Assembly: GCA_030765045.1 (NCBI GenBank)
Contig: CM060974.1
Coordinates: 47,348,839 to 47,412,838, forward strand
Direction of reading: 5' to 3'
Source: Tenodera sinensis
Lineage: Eukaryota > Arthropoda > Insecta > Mantodea > Mantidae
Length of the DNA stretch: 64,000 nucleotides
Under the pieces are notes generated by a model. It was given only the letters and a program-made list of their open reading frames with translations. It ran no database searches and was not told where the DNA came from. Below are positions 20,234-29,775 of this stretch, piece by piece. Numbering within the stretch: the stretch's first letter is position 1; the number at the start of each line of letters is the position of its first letter. A program made the position numbers and the translations under genes.

Positions 20234-21727
20234 TCACACTGCTCCCTCCTCAGAGCTGGTCGTCCCGACCAGCACTATCACTGCGGCATCTCCCTTGCGC
20301 CCCGGTGGATTAACCCATCGAACCTCTTCTCCAGGAGGCACGATCCTAGGTATCGCTGTTGGATAGTGTCCCTTGGTCCAGGTAGGACGATGTATGCCAT
20401 CCTGCTTCGAAATTCTGCAACAGTACCGCCGGTCTTGACGGTCCCTCGTCCAGTTGCCCTTCTTCCTGGTGTGTTGACGGGCCATCCTGCGCACTTGGAA
20501 ACGGCTCACTGGGTACCATGTCCGCCGACCTCTCTGGCGCACCTTCGCAGCCACCTTGCTTCCGATGGGTCCGGCAACAAACCCCACCACATCCGCGCGA
20601 GTCGCGTCCACCGCTGCACTCGTGTTCACTCGTGCTCGGCACGGCCTCTCCTGTATCCTGCCGTCCACGATGATGTCCACCATTCTTCCGTTCACGGCAC
20701 TATGCGTCAGGTGATTGGATGGCCCCGACGGTCCCCCCATGTCACACGCCAAGTCGGTTCTCGCGTGTTGCTCCACGTCTTCCCTCATATCATCAGAAAC
20801 GGGCGCAACTGTCGCCTCGGCCACTAGGTGCTCCCTCCCCGGCTCCGCGCTATTCCGTCTGCCCCTGGCATCCAGTACTTTGACGCTCTCGTCAACTCTT
20901 ACTACCAGGGCGCCAAGACGTTCCCCGTCGTCCTCCACGACGTCCACATGCTGGCAGAGGTCCTCCACCTTTTCGCCGAGTTGTTCCACGTCTTCCGTCA
21001 TGCCAATCAGTTCGCCGAGTTGTTCCACGTCTTCCCTCATATCATCCGAAACGGGCGCAACTGTCGCCTCGGCCACTAGGTGCTCCCTCCCCGGCTCCGC
21101 GCTATTCCGTCTGCCCCTGGCATCCAGTACTTTGACGCTCTCGTCAACTCTTACTACCAGGGCGCCAAGACGTTCCCCGTCGTCCTCCACGACGTCCACA
21201 TGCTGGCAGAGGTCCTCCACCTTTTCGCCGAGTTGTTCCACGTCTTCCGTCATGCCAATCAGTTCGCCGAGTTGTTCCACGTCTTTCGTCACGCCAATCC
21301 GTTCGCCGAGTTGTTCCACGTCTTCCGTCACGCCAATCCGTTCGCCGAGTTGTTCCACGTCTTCCCTCATATCATCCGAAACGGGCGCAACTGTCGCCTC
21401 GGCCACTAGGTGCTCCCTCCCCGGCTCCGCGCTATTCCGTCTGCCCCTGGCATCCAGTACTTTGACGCTCTCGTCAACTCTTACTACCAGGGCGCCAAGA
21501 CGTTCCCCGTCGTCCTCCACGACGTCCACGTGCTGGCAGAGGTCTTCCACCTTTTCGCCGAGTTCTTCCACGCCTTCCGTCACGCCAGCCAGTTGCTCGT
21601 CAATTTTCGCCGATAGCTCCGTCTTCATCTCTTTCAGCTCGGCAGCGAGGTTGTCGTTTCTCGTTTCCATTTTGGCAAATAATTCTTTCATCATTGCCAT
21701 CATCCTGGTTTCCGAATCTCCCTCCAT
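20234..21727 (-). CDS. Repetitive gag-like protein of element L2 with protease relic
   Basis: 497 residues from MEGDSETRMMAMMKELF. The N-terminal 330 residues are coiled-coil-like and built of three copies of a long unit (EDVEQLGEKVEDLCQHVDVVEDD...EATVAPVSDDMR). The DNA repeats start near 20828, 21080 and 21410, so one unit is longer by extra short EDVEQLGERIGVT steps. Residues ~350-395 look like the start of a gypsy aspartic protease, but where D-T-G-A is expected it has NTSA (ARVNTSAAVDATRADVV), so the catalytic Asp is lost. A basic, Arg-rich stretch and a C-terminal tail follow. This is best explained as gag joined to pol ends by a large internal deletion. Its function would be particle assembly only; no enzyme activity is expected. 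Confidence 0.7.
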   Translation of the reverse strand: MEGDSETRMMAMMKELFAKMETRNDNLAAELKEMKTELSAKIDEQLAGVTEGVEELGEKVEDLCQHVDVVEDDGERLGALVVRVDESVKVLDARGRRNSAEPGREHLVAEATVAPVSDDMREDVEQLGERIGVTEDVEQLGERIGVTKDVEQLGELIGMTEDVEQLGEKVEDLCQHVDVVEDDGERLGALVVRVDESVKVLDARGRRNSAEPGREHLVAEATVAPVSDDMREDVEQLGELIGMTEDVEQLGEKVEDLCQHVDVVEDDGERLGALVVRVDESVKVLDARGRRNSAEPGREHLVAEATVAPVSDDMREDVEQHARTDLACDMGGPSGPSNHLTHSAVNGRMVDIIVDGRIQERPCRARVNTSAAVDATRADVVGFVAGPIGSKVAAKVRQRGRRTWYPVSRFQVRRMARQHTRKKGNWTRDRQDRRYCCRISKQDGIHRPTWTKGHYPTAIPRIVPPGEEVRWVNPPGRKGDAAVIVLVGTTSSEEGAV

Positions 21728-21789
21728 CTTGGTTCTAACGTTGCAACTTCTAACGACGATGTAATGAAACTAGAAGCAATTCGACGAAT

Positions 21790-21805
21790 CCCACTTCTGA
21801 CACCA
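21790..21805 (-). promoter_or_regulatory. Primer-binding-like site of element L2
   Basis: TGGTGTCAGAAGTGGG on the minus strand, 2 nt inside the 5' LTR. It starts with the TGG expected opposite a tRNA CCA end; the tRNA species is not identified. Confidence 0.6.
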
Positions 21806-21972
21806 AATGTAACAAATTTAGCAACTCTTTTTATTTTCTCAAGCTTCAAGTACAGCCACACTACTAGTTTCTGTCTCTTAATCTTTCCAAACTCTCACAC
21901 ATGCAAAACTGTCTCCATGGCAACCTCCTTGAAAATCAAAGAGTCTTAATGACATGGAGAAGCCATGTCACA

Positions 21973-22736
21973 ATATCATACTTTGTGCCAGATATTCCGG
22001 GAGAATTATGGCAGGATACGACACCAATCACCAAATCAGAGTTACTGGTGTTGGTCCAAGCGTCAAAACTGCACACTTCCCCAGGACCAGATGGCATGCC
22101 ATATGAAGTATAAGAGCACTGTTCACCCTATATCTAGAACGAAGATGGGCTCTAATGACCTAGCTGTCGACGGGCCCTTAAACCCAACTCACTCACTCAG
22201 AACGAAGTACTTCAAGTCTTCCAGGAAATGTGGACAGCAGAACAGCCTTTGCCGGATTCTTTTGCAGATGGCATAGATGTCCAGCTTCCGAAGTGTACTC
22301 AACCAAAGACACCACATAACTATCGACCGATTATGCAATTGAACTGTGATTATAAGTTGTTTGCTGTACTAATTAGTACTCGTATGGAGAAATTTCTACC
22401 CTGTACTACTAGTGAATTCCAGATGCAGTGCATAAAGGAATGAATCTTTTCACTACATTGACTGCCTTATGGGGCTGTATTTTACACTGTGCGCCAGAAC
22501 ACAAGTCCACAGTCGTAATAAACTCGGACGTTAAGAAAGTCTTCGACAGCGTTATCCATGAATGACTGGAAACGTTTGGCTGCATTGAAAGTGCCCGACA
22601 AGCTCTGCAAACTTATCCAAACAATGTATGATATTGTTTCGTCTAAAGTCCTCTGCTACGGGTATTTAACCGCAAGAATACCAATTAAACGTTCAGTTCG
22701 ACAAGATTGCCCCCGGTACATGATACTCTTCGCTCT
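21973..22736 (+). pseudogene. LINE-D, part 2: reverse transcriptase N-half
   Basis: Plus-strand RT remnants: YFVPDIPGELWQDTTPITKSEL, TSPGPDGMPYE (~22080-22108), FTLYLE, then after the 54-bp insertion LQVFQEMWTAEQPLPDSFADG, PHNYRPIMQLNCDYKLFAVLIS, and near 22680 KRSVRQDCPRYMILFAL (consensus VRQGCPLS). Premature stops and small indels occur at 22440-22560. The sequence breaks at 22733 with the LINE-E insertion and resumes at 26638. Confidence 0.78.
22145..22198 (+). mobile_element. 54-bp retroposon with 9-bp target duplication
   Basis: A 54-bp segment starting atgggctctaatgaccta and ending in (actc)n lies between two copies of agaacgaag (22136-22144, 22199-22207). Removing it and one copy restores the LINE-D reading FTLYLER...LQVFQEMW. 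It looks like the extreme 3' end of a SINE or LINE. Confidence 0.65.
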
Positions 22737-22740
22737 AAAA

Positions 22741-22807
<67 letters not shown>

Positions 22808-25126
22808 ACGAACGAACGAACGAACGAACGAACGAACGAAAGAACGAACAAACAAACAAACAAACAAACAAACAAACAAACAAACAAACAAACAAACAAA
22901 CAAACAAACAAACAAACAAACAAACAAACAAACAAACAAACAAACAAACAAACAAACAAACAAACAAACAAACAAACAAACAAACAAACAAACAAACAAA
23001 CAAACAAACAAACAAACAAACAAACAAACAAACAAACAAACAAACAAACAAACAAACAAACAAACAAACAAACAAACAAACAAACAAACAAACAAACAAA
23101 CAAACAAACAAACAAACAAACAAACAAACAAACAAACAAACAAACAAACAAACAAACAAACAAACAAACAAACAAACAAACAAACAAACAAACAAACAAA
23201 CAAACAAACAAACAAACAAACAAACAAACAAACAAACAAACAAACAAACAAACAAACAAACAAACAAACAAACAAACAAACAAACAAACAAACAAACAAA
23301 CAAACAAACAAACAAACAAACAAACAAACAAACAAACAAACAAACAAACAAACAAACAAACAAACAAACAAACAAACAAACAAACAAACAAACAAACAAA
23401 CAAACAAACAAACAAACAAACAAACAAACAAACAAACAAACAAACAAACAAACAAACAAACAAACAAACAAACAAACAAACAAACAAACAAACAAACAAA
23501 CAAACAAACAAACAAACAAACAAACAAACAAACAAACAAACAAACAAACAAACAAACAAACAAACAAACAAACAAACAAACAAACAAGTAAACAAGTAAA
23601 CAAGTAAACAAGTAAACAAGTAAACAAGTAAACAAGTAAACAAGTAAACAAGTAAACAAGTAAACAAGTAAACAAGTAAACAAGTAAACAAGTAAACAAG
23701 TAAACAAGTAAACAAGTAAACAAGTAAACAAGTAAACAAGTAAACAAGTAAACAAGTAAACAAGTAAACAAGTAAACAAGTAAACAAGTAAACAAGTAAA
23801 CAAGTAAACAAGTAAACAAGTAAACAAGTAAACAAGTAAACAAGTAAACAAGTAAACAAGTAAACAAGTAAACAAGTAAACAAGTAAACAAGTAAACAAG
23901 TAAACAAGTAAACAAGTAAACTCGTAAACAAGTAAACGAATGAGTGAACGAATGAGTGAACGAATGAGTGAACGAATGAGTGAACGAATGAGTGAACGAA
24001 TGAGTGAACGAATGAGTGAACGAATGAGTGAACGAATGAGTGAACGAATGAGTGAACGAATGAGTGAATGAATGAGTGAATGAATGAGTGAATGAATGAG
24101 TGAATGAATGAGTGAATGAATGAGTGAATGAATGAGTGAATGAATGAATGAATGAATGAATGAATGAATGAATGAATGAATGAATGAATGAATGAATGAA
24201 TGAATGAATGAATGAATGAATGAATGAATGAATGAATGAATGAATGAATGAATGAATGAATGAATGAATGAATGAATGAATGAATGAATGAATGAATGAA
24301 TGAATGAATGAATGAATGAATGAATGAATGAATGAATGAATGAATGAATGAATGAATGAATGAATGAATGAATGAATGAATGAATGAATGAATGAATGAA
24401 TGAATGAATGAATGAATGAATGAATGAATGAATGAATGAATGAATGAATGAATGAATGAATGAATGAATGAATGAATGAATGAATGAATGAATGAATGAA
24501 TGAATGAATGAATGAATGAATGAATGAATGAATGAATGAATGAATGAATGAATGAATGAATGAATGAATGAATGAATGAATGAATGAATGAATGAATGAA
24601 TGAATGAATGAATGAATGAATGAATGAATGAATGAATGAATGAATGAATGAATGAATGAATGAATGAATGAATGAATGAATGAATGAATGAATGAATGAA
24701 TGAATGAATGAATGAATGAATGAATGAATGAATGAATGAATAAATGAATGAATAAATGAATGAATAAATGAATGAATAAATGAATGAATAAATGAATGAA
24801 TAAATGAATGAATAAATGAATGAATAAATGAATGAATAAATGAATGAATAAATGAATGAATAAATGAATAAATAAATGAATAAATAAATGAATAAATAAA
24901 TGAATAAATAAATGAATAAATAAATGAATAAATAAATGAATAAATAAATGAATAAATAAATGAATAAATAAATGAATAAATAAATGAATAAATAAATGAA
25001 TAAATAAATGAATAAATAAATGAATAAATAAATGAATAAATAAATGAATAAATAAATGAATAAATAAATGAATAAATAAATGAATAAATAAATGAATAAA
25101 TAAATAAATAAATAAATAAATAAATG
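22737..25126. repeat. 2.4-kb multi-motif tetranucleotide array (LINE-E tail)
   Basis: A continuous array in 4-bp phase divided into homogeneous domains (plus strand): (TAAA)n to ~22808; (AACG)n to ~22850; (AAAC)n to ~23585, about 735 bp; an 8-mer AAGTAAAC to ~23934; a 12-mer with GAATGAGTGAAC to ~24060; a 12-mer GAATGAATGAGT to ~24140; (GAAT)n to ~24740, about 600 bp; a 12-mer AATAAATGAATG to ~24860; a 12-mer AATAAATAAATG to ~25095; and (AAAT)n to 25126. Both edges are the same AAAT motif. It abuts the target duplication at 22723-22733, so it is the 3' tail of minus-strand LINE-E. The long open frames inside it are artefacts of the repeat. Confidence 0.93.
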
Positions 25127-26106
25127 AAAACCTGCAATAATAAACCCTGGCACCTAATTACTTAAACCACGGCTTACCTTCCAGATCCCTATTCGTTTAT
25201 TTAACTTTCAAAAATATTTACAACAACAATATTCTACAAGTTATAAAAATCTAAATACTACAAAACAAAAATATAATATACAATAAAATTTAAAAAAAGA
25301 AAAATTACAACATACACAAATTAAACATGCTGAAAGTCTATTCATCACATCTAATATCTATACCAACATTTCCTCTAATGCCTAATACAATCACAATACT
25401 AATAGTTACATTAATATATACACATATAAAAATGTTTTTTAAATAAAATATTCATAATTTAACAACCGAAATAAAAAGAAACTCAAATTAAATTCCAAAA
25501 TCAAGTAATTAAACTTCTAAATTTCTTAACCTATTTACATAAATAATTATTTCAATTACATACTAATAATAATTAATTTATTAACTTTTATTCCTACTTC
25601 ATCAAACCAAAACAACCAACAAAACTTCCAACTCATATAACAAAAATCAATCAATATACCAAAATAAATAAAATAAATTATACATTTACATGTATTATTT
25701 TAATTAAAGGTTTCCTAAAATCAATAAAACAACAAATCTTCAATTCAACTTACCAAAATAATTCCCATTTAAAAATATATCAAATTCTTCCAATAATATC
25801 ATAATTTAATATTTAAAATTTTAATTCAATATCAAACAATATATAACAAAATTTCAATTTATAATACCAACCTAATATCTAATAAAATCTTACCAAAATT
25901 ATTTATTCAATTTTACAATTCAAAATTCAAATAAATTTCATTTAAAAATTTTAAAAATTAATTTAATAATAAAAAAATATTCATAAATTATGAACCAAAT
26001 CAATATGTTTTTTCAAAACACCATATATAATATTTATACAAAATTTACCAAATTCATACATATATACAACTTATACCAAATATATAATTAAAACTATCAC
26101 TACAAA
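25127..26106. other. Very AT-rich LINE-E 3' region
   Basis: About 1 kb of roughly 80% A+T with no ORF or repeat of note, between the LINE-E stop and the tetranucleotide array. It is strongly asymmetric (few G on the plus strand). Confidence 0.5.
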
Positions 26107-26637
26107 CTACGATGTAGTTAAATAATGTAATAAACCTCTAGTGGGCTGCACATGCTTCAATTTTAATCTTTCTTTAATATTATTAAAAAGGTGATAAGTT
26201 CTCCTTCCGGCGATCGTACTATCCCATTCCTCTTGAAAACTTAGAAGTAAATTAAACTTTATTTCTCTTATATTTGCACAATTTCTTCCCACTATATCTT
26301 GAACCCTCCTTGAATCACCTTTTTTATGCCAGAAAGTTGCCCCTCTTAACTTGATGGTGCAATCGATCTGCCAAACGCCAATGGAGACCAATAGTGCTAG
26401 TGTCGATGTAGTGTTGACAGCTCCTGTATACCTTAGTAAAATGTTTCGCTGAGTTCTTCTTAATAAGGTTTTAATTTGAACGTTCCACATCCTAAACGCC
26501 CATACACTTGCGCCATACGTTATTATGGATGCAAAAATGCTGGTGTGATACGGGATTATTGGATTAAACGGTATCCTAAATTCAAACTGCACTATTCTGG
26601 CTAATTTCATCATAACTTTCTCTGCCTTTGTCCTAAC
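26107..26637 (-). pseudogene. LINE-E ORF2 C-terminus
   Basis: 177 codons belonging to the element (the frame continues a little into LINE-D sequence). It reads ...PYHTSIFASIITYGASVWAFR...LLRRTQRNILLRYTGAVNTTSTLALLVSIGVWQIDCTIKLRG...EEWDSTIAGRRTYHLFNNIKERLKLKHVQPTRGLLHYLTTS. YGASVW, LRRTQRNILL and GRRTYHLF are the post-RT motifs typical of R1-like LINEs. Endonuclease and RT are missing through 5' truncation, and it stops where a longer C-terminus with a zinc finger is usual. Confidence 0.75.
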
Positions 26638-27529
26638 ATACTCTTCGCACTGTGTGTTGATCCACTGCTTCAACAGCTACAATCTACCCTTACTGGACTC
26701 GAAGTGTATGGATAGAAAATTGTGGCCAGAGCCTAAGCAGATGATATTACTGTAGTGATTATCATACCCCAGATTGTCTTCGCCTGAGAGATTGTTCACA
26801 GCAATACCAGGAATGTACCGGGATGAAATTTAGTATGAGGAAATCCTAAATATTCATTGGATGCCCTGATATGTCAGTTTTAAGAATTCCGATTGTGAAA
26901 CACACGAAGATACTGGGTATCTATTTTAATAACAATGAGGTGGATATGAAGAAAGACACCTGGACCTCTCGTATTAATGTCTTTCTTGGTGTGCTGTGTC
27001 CTTTTAAAAAAACTGGATGTTGAATTTGGTTCAACGTATATGGTTCTGTAACTCCTTTGTACTGAAAAGGATTTGGTTCCTTGCCCAAGTTTTCCCAGCA
27101 ACGAAGAGACATTGCCAACGAATAGAAAAGATCTTGGGTTATTTTTTCTGGGCCGGGAAATTCTATCGTGTTTCATGGGCTCAACTACGTCTGCCTAAGG
27201 GCAAAGCCGACCGAGGATTATTAGATGTTGCTCTCCAATCGAAAATCTTGATGATGAAGATGCTCCTGCTTGTCCTGAAGAATCAGGGTGACCCGGTGCA
27301 TATAATGCTACAGAAAACCTACAAATCCTTTTGGAGTCGGGGTGAACGTGACAAGGTGCCTCAAATGTTACGTGATACGTATCGTATTTTGGACCAGTTA
27401 CTAACAGAGAACACGGAAAATGGTGAATTTTGTACGGTGAAGGATATTTATACTTTTCTTTGTCAAGATGCTGCTGTTACAATTCATATACAACTAAAAT
27501 ATCCACAGCTGCCTTGGAAGAATATTTGA
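26638..27529 (+). pseudogene. LINE-D, part 3: RT catalytic end and C-terminus
   Basis: Resumes as DPLLQQLQSTLTGLEVYG, a stop, then ARA-stop-ADDIT (the catalytic YADD with Tyr changed to a stop), later IPIVKHTKILGIYFNNNEV and, in ORF 27017-27529, LVQRIWFCNSFVLKRIWFLAQVFPATKRHCQRIEKILGYFFWAGKFYRVSWAQLRLPKGKADRGLLDV, the post-RT block common to CR1/L1-like LINEs. Thus LINE-D covers 19.6-27.5 kb including its insertions. Many stops; old. Confidence 0.75.
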
Positions 27530-27833
27530 AAATGTTTTAGCCTCCCGTAGATAAACTTGGAATGAATAGCAGTTACATATGAAGTTGTCAATGAAATTCT
27601 TCCAACGACAAACTATATCGCCACCGAATGACTATCACAATTTACCAAGAAATAGACTCTCTTCTACATCGAGCAGTGGAATGTTCCGGTAAAGCGGTGA
27701 TATGACCTGGAATTTAGGAAAATGTCGCACCTGGATACCTGGTGGTTGGAATGCTTTACAATCCTAGGGTGAGCACCCCACTTAGTAATTGCTTTCTCTA
27801 GATCTTTATGGGCACCTTCAATTAGATGCAATT
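27530..27833. other. Unassigned, LINE-D end or spacer
   Basis: No domain was recognised; it leads directly into the satellite array. Confidence 0.3.
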
Positions 27834-29290
27834 TTTGGAAATTGTGCGGAAGCAACTTTACCCATACGGAGCGATCGATGTATACCAAAATGGATAAGTC
27901 GGATAAACTCTAAAAATTGAGGAAACTACCAAAAGAATGATGAATTGCAAAGAAAAAAAAAAAAACTTCCTTGCGCTGTACCAGCCCAAATTGTGCGGAT
28001 GCGTTTTAACAGACACTGAAGTAAAAAAACTTGAGTGAAATAGCTCTAACGGAGCAAAGAATCATATAAAAGCGACCTGAGCTAATCCGGCCCAGATTGT
28101 GCGGAGACGTCTCTACAGACAAAGAGCAATGGATTTATACCAACATTGCGTAAATCAGATGAAGTCTAAAAATTGAATGAAACAACTCTAAAGCAATATT
28201 GGATCGAAAGGAAATAATCGACCAGCGATAATCCAGACTAGAATGTGTATAAACGTCTATCTATACAGATTGATCGATAGATACCATAACTGTGTAACAT
28301 GGGATGAACTCAAAAATATGATTTGAAACAGCTCTAAAGGAGAGAACAATCGCAAAAATCGACCTGGGTAAATACAACCCAAAATGGGCTTATTTACAGA
28401 CAGGAACCATTCGTTTAAACCAAAGTTGTATAAATCGGATGAAGTCAAAACATTGAATGAATCTGATCTAAAAGAGCGAAGAACTGTAAAAAAAATCTCG
28501 TTTCGCTGATCCGGCCCAAATTGTTCGGAAACCTCTTTACAGATACGGAGCGATCTATCTCTACCAAAATTGTATAAATAGGATGAAGTCAAAAATTGAG
28601 TGAAAGATCTTCAAGGGAGCGAAGAATCGCAAGAAGTGTACGTGCACTAATCCAGGCCAAATTGTGAGAAAACGTCTTTACAGACACGCAACCATCGATA
28701 TATATCAAAATTGTATAAATCCGCTGAAGAAAAAATTGGGTGAAACAGCTCCAAACCAGCGAAGATTCGCAAAAAAATTGACTTTCGCTAATCCAGCCCA
28801 CATATTGCGGAAACGTCTATGCAGGCACGGAGCCATCGTTTTATACCAAAATTATATAAATCGGGTGAAGTTAAAAATTTGCGTATAACTGGTATAAGTG
28901 GCAAAGAATGGTAATCCAGCCCAAATTGTGCGGACACGTCTTTACGGACAGACAGCGATCGATTTATTCCAAAATTGTCTAATTAGGATGAACTCAAAAA
29001 ATTGTGTAAATAAACTCTAAAGGAGCGAAAAATTGCAAGAAAAAATCGGCCTGCGCTAACCAAACACACATTGTGCGGAAACGTCCTTAAAGACACCGTG
29101 CGACAGTTTTATAAATTGTTGTATAAATGGAATGAAGTCATAAAATTAGTGAGTCAACACAAAAGGTGCGAAGAATCGCAAAAAATTATCATGGCTAATC
29201 CAGCCCAAATTGTCCGGAAATATCTTTACAGACAAAGATAGATTGATCTACACTAAAACTGTATAAATTGGATGAAGTCAAAAATGTGAG
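27834..29290 (+). repeat. Diverged ~140-bp satellite array, left part
   Basis: About ten head-to-tail monomers of 100-150 bp. The recurring order is cccaaattgtgcggaaacg, tctttacagacacgg, gcgatcgattta, ccaaaattgtataaatcgg, atgaagtcaaaaattgagt, gaaacagctctaaaggagc, gaagaatcgcaaaaa. Monomers differ from each other by 15-30% by eye. The array is interrupted at 29290 by the hAT element and continues at 44503. Confidence 0.85.
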
Positions 29291-29377
29291 CATGGGCGTC
29301 GCGAAACGGGGGCAAGGGGGGGCCGCGGCCCCCCCCCCTTGGAAGTTGGTGAACTTAATGTGCAGCCAGTTACTGAC

Positions 29378-29775
29378 TTATTAAAGTTTCACGGGCGATC
29401 AGCCGTGTGATGAGCGACGACGACGACGACATACTGGCAGGCTGTGGTTCAGCCCGACGATATTTTTCTGCGTACCTACCCTTAATAGGGTTTAACCGCA
29501 GGTAGAATTTTTGTTAAAGAGTGGTTAAGGGTGTTGTTTTTGAATTTAGGTTAAGGCTTATATGATAAGGAGGCTATTTTGCCCCTTAGTTGATGACTCA
29601 CAGAACTCAGCAATGGTTGCATTCTGTGGAGATAAAGGGTATTTAAACAAGTTATAAGATCTTTCGATCTTTTTAAATTTTGAATTTTGATGGTGGGATG
29701 AATTTTGAACTGGATAGCTCTTTGTTGGGATTATTTTGTAGTTTAGCTTTTGCTGCTGATGGATGAACTACTTTG
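29378..29775 (-). other. LINE-F 3' UTR and terminus
   Basis: Minus-strand 3' region after the ORF2 stop. It ends cacacggctgatcgcccg then tgaaactttaataa, with no long poly(A). A cgtcgtcgtcgtcg microsatellite lies just inside the end. Confidence 0.6.

Larger units (their letters stand above)
20074..21972 (-). mobile_element. Gag-only LTR retrotransposon (element L2), complete
   Basis: Two 165-bp LTRs (20074-20238 and 21808-21972) with TGTAACA...TGTCACA ends, flanked by a 4-bp duplication atat (20070-20073, 21973-21976). The LTR copies look identical. On the minus strand a primer-binding-like TGGTGTCAGAAGTGGG lies 2 nt inside the 5' LTR (21790-21805). The 1.57-kb GC-rich interior holds one gag-type ORF that runs into the 3' LTR. 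RT, RNase H and integrase are absent. It is much more GC-rich than its LINE-D host. Confidence 0.88.
22734..26637 (-). mobile_element. LINE-E (R1-like), 5'-truncated, inserted in LINE-D
   Basis: Bounded by the 11-bp duplication atactcttcgc (22723-22733, 26638-26648). Removing the insert and one copy restores LINE-D as MILFALCVDPLLQQLQSTLTG. On the minus strand it starts inside ORF2 (26637), stops at 26107, has about 1 kb of very AT-rich 3' UTR and ends in the tetranucleotide array. Confidence 0.85.

Noticed and set aside
20231..21764. Plus-strand open frames opposite the L2 gag
   Set aside because: Shadows of the repeated minus-strand gag; Ser/Thr-rich repeats reflect the complement.
22656..25153. 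Long open frames of 400-820 codons on the minus strand
   Set aside because: They lie wholly inside the tetranucleotide array, where a 4-bp period without TAA/TAG/TGA on one strand keeps all three frames open; no gene.
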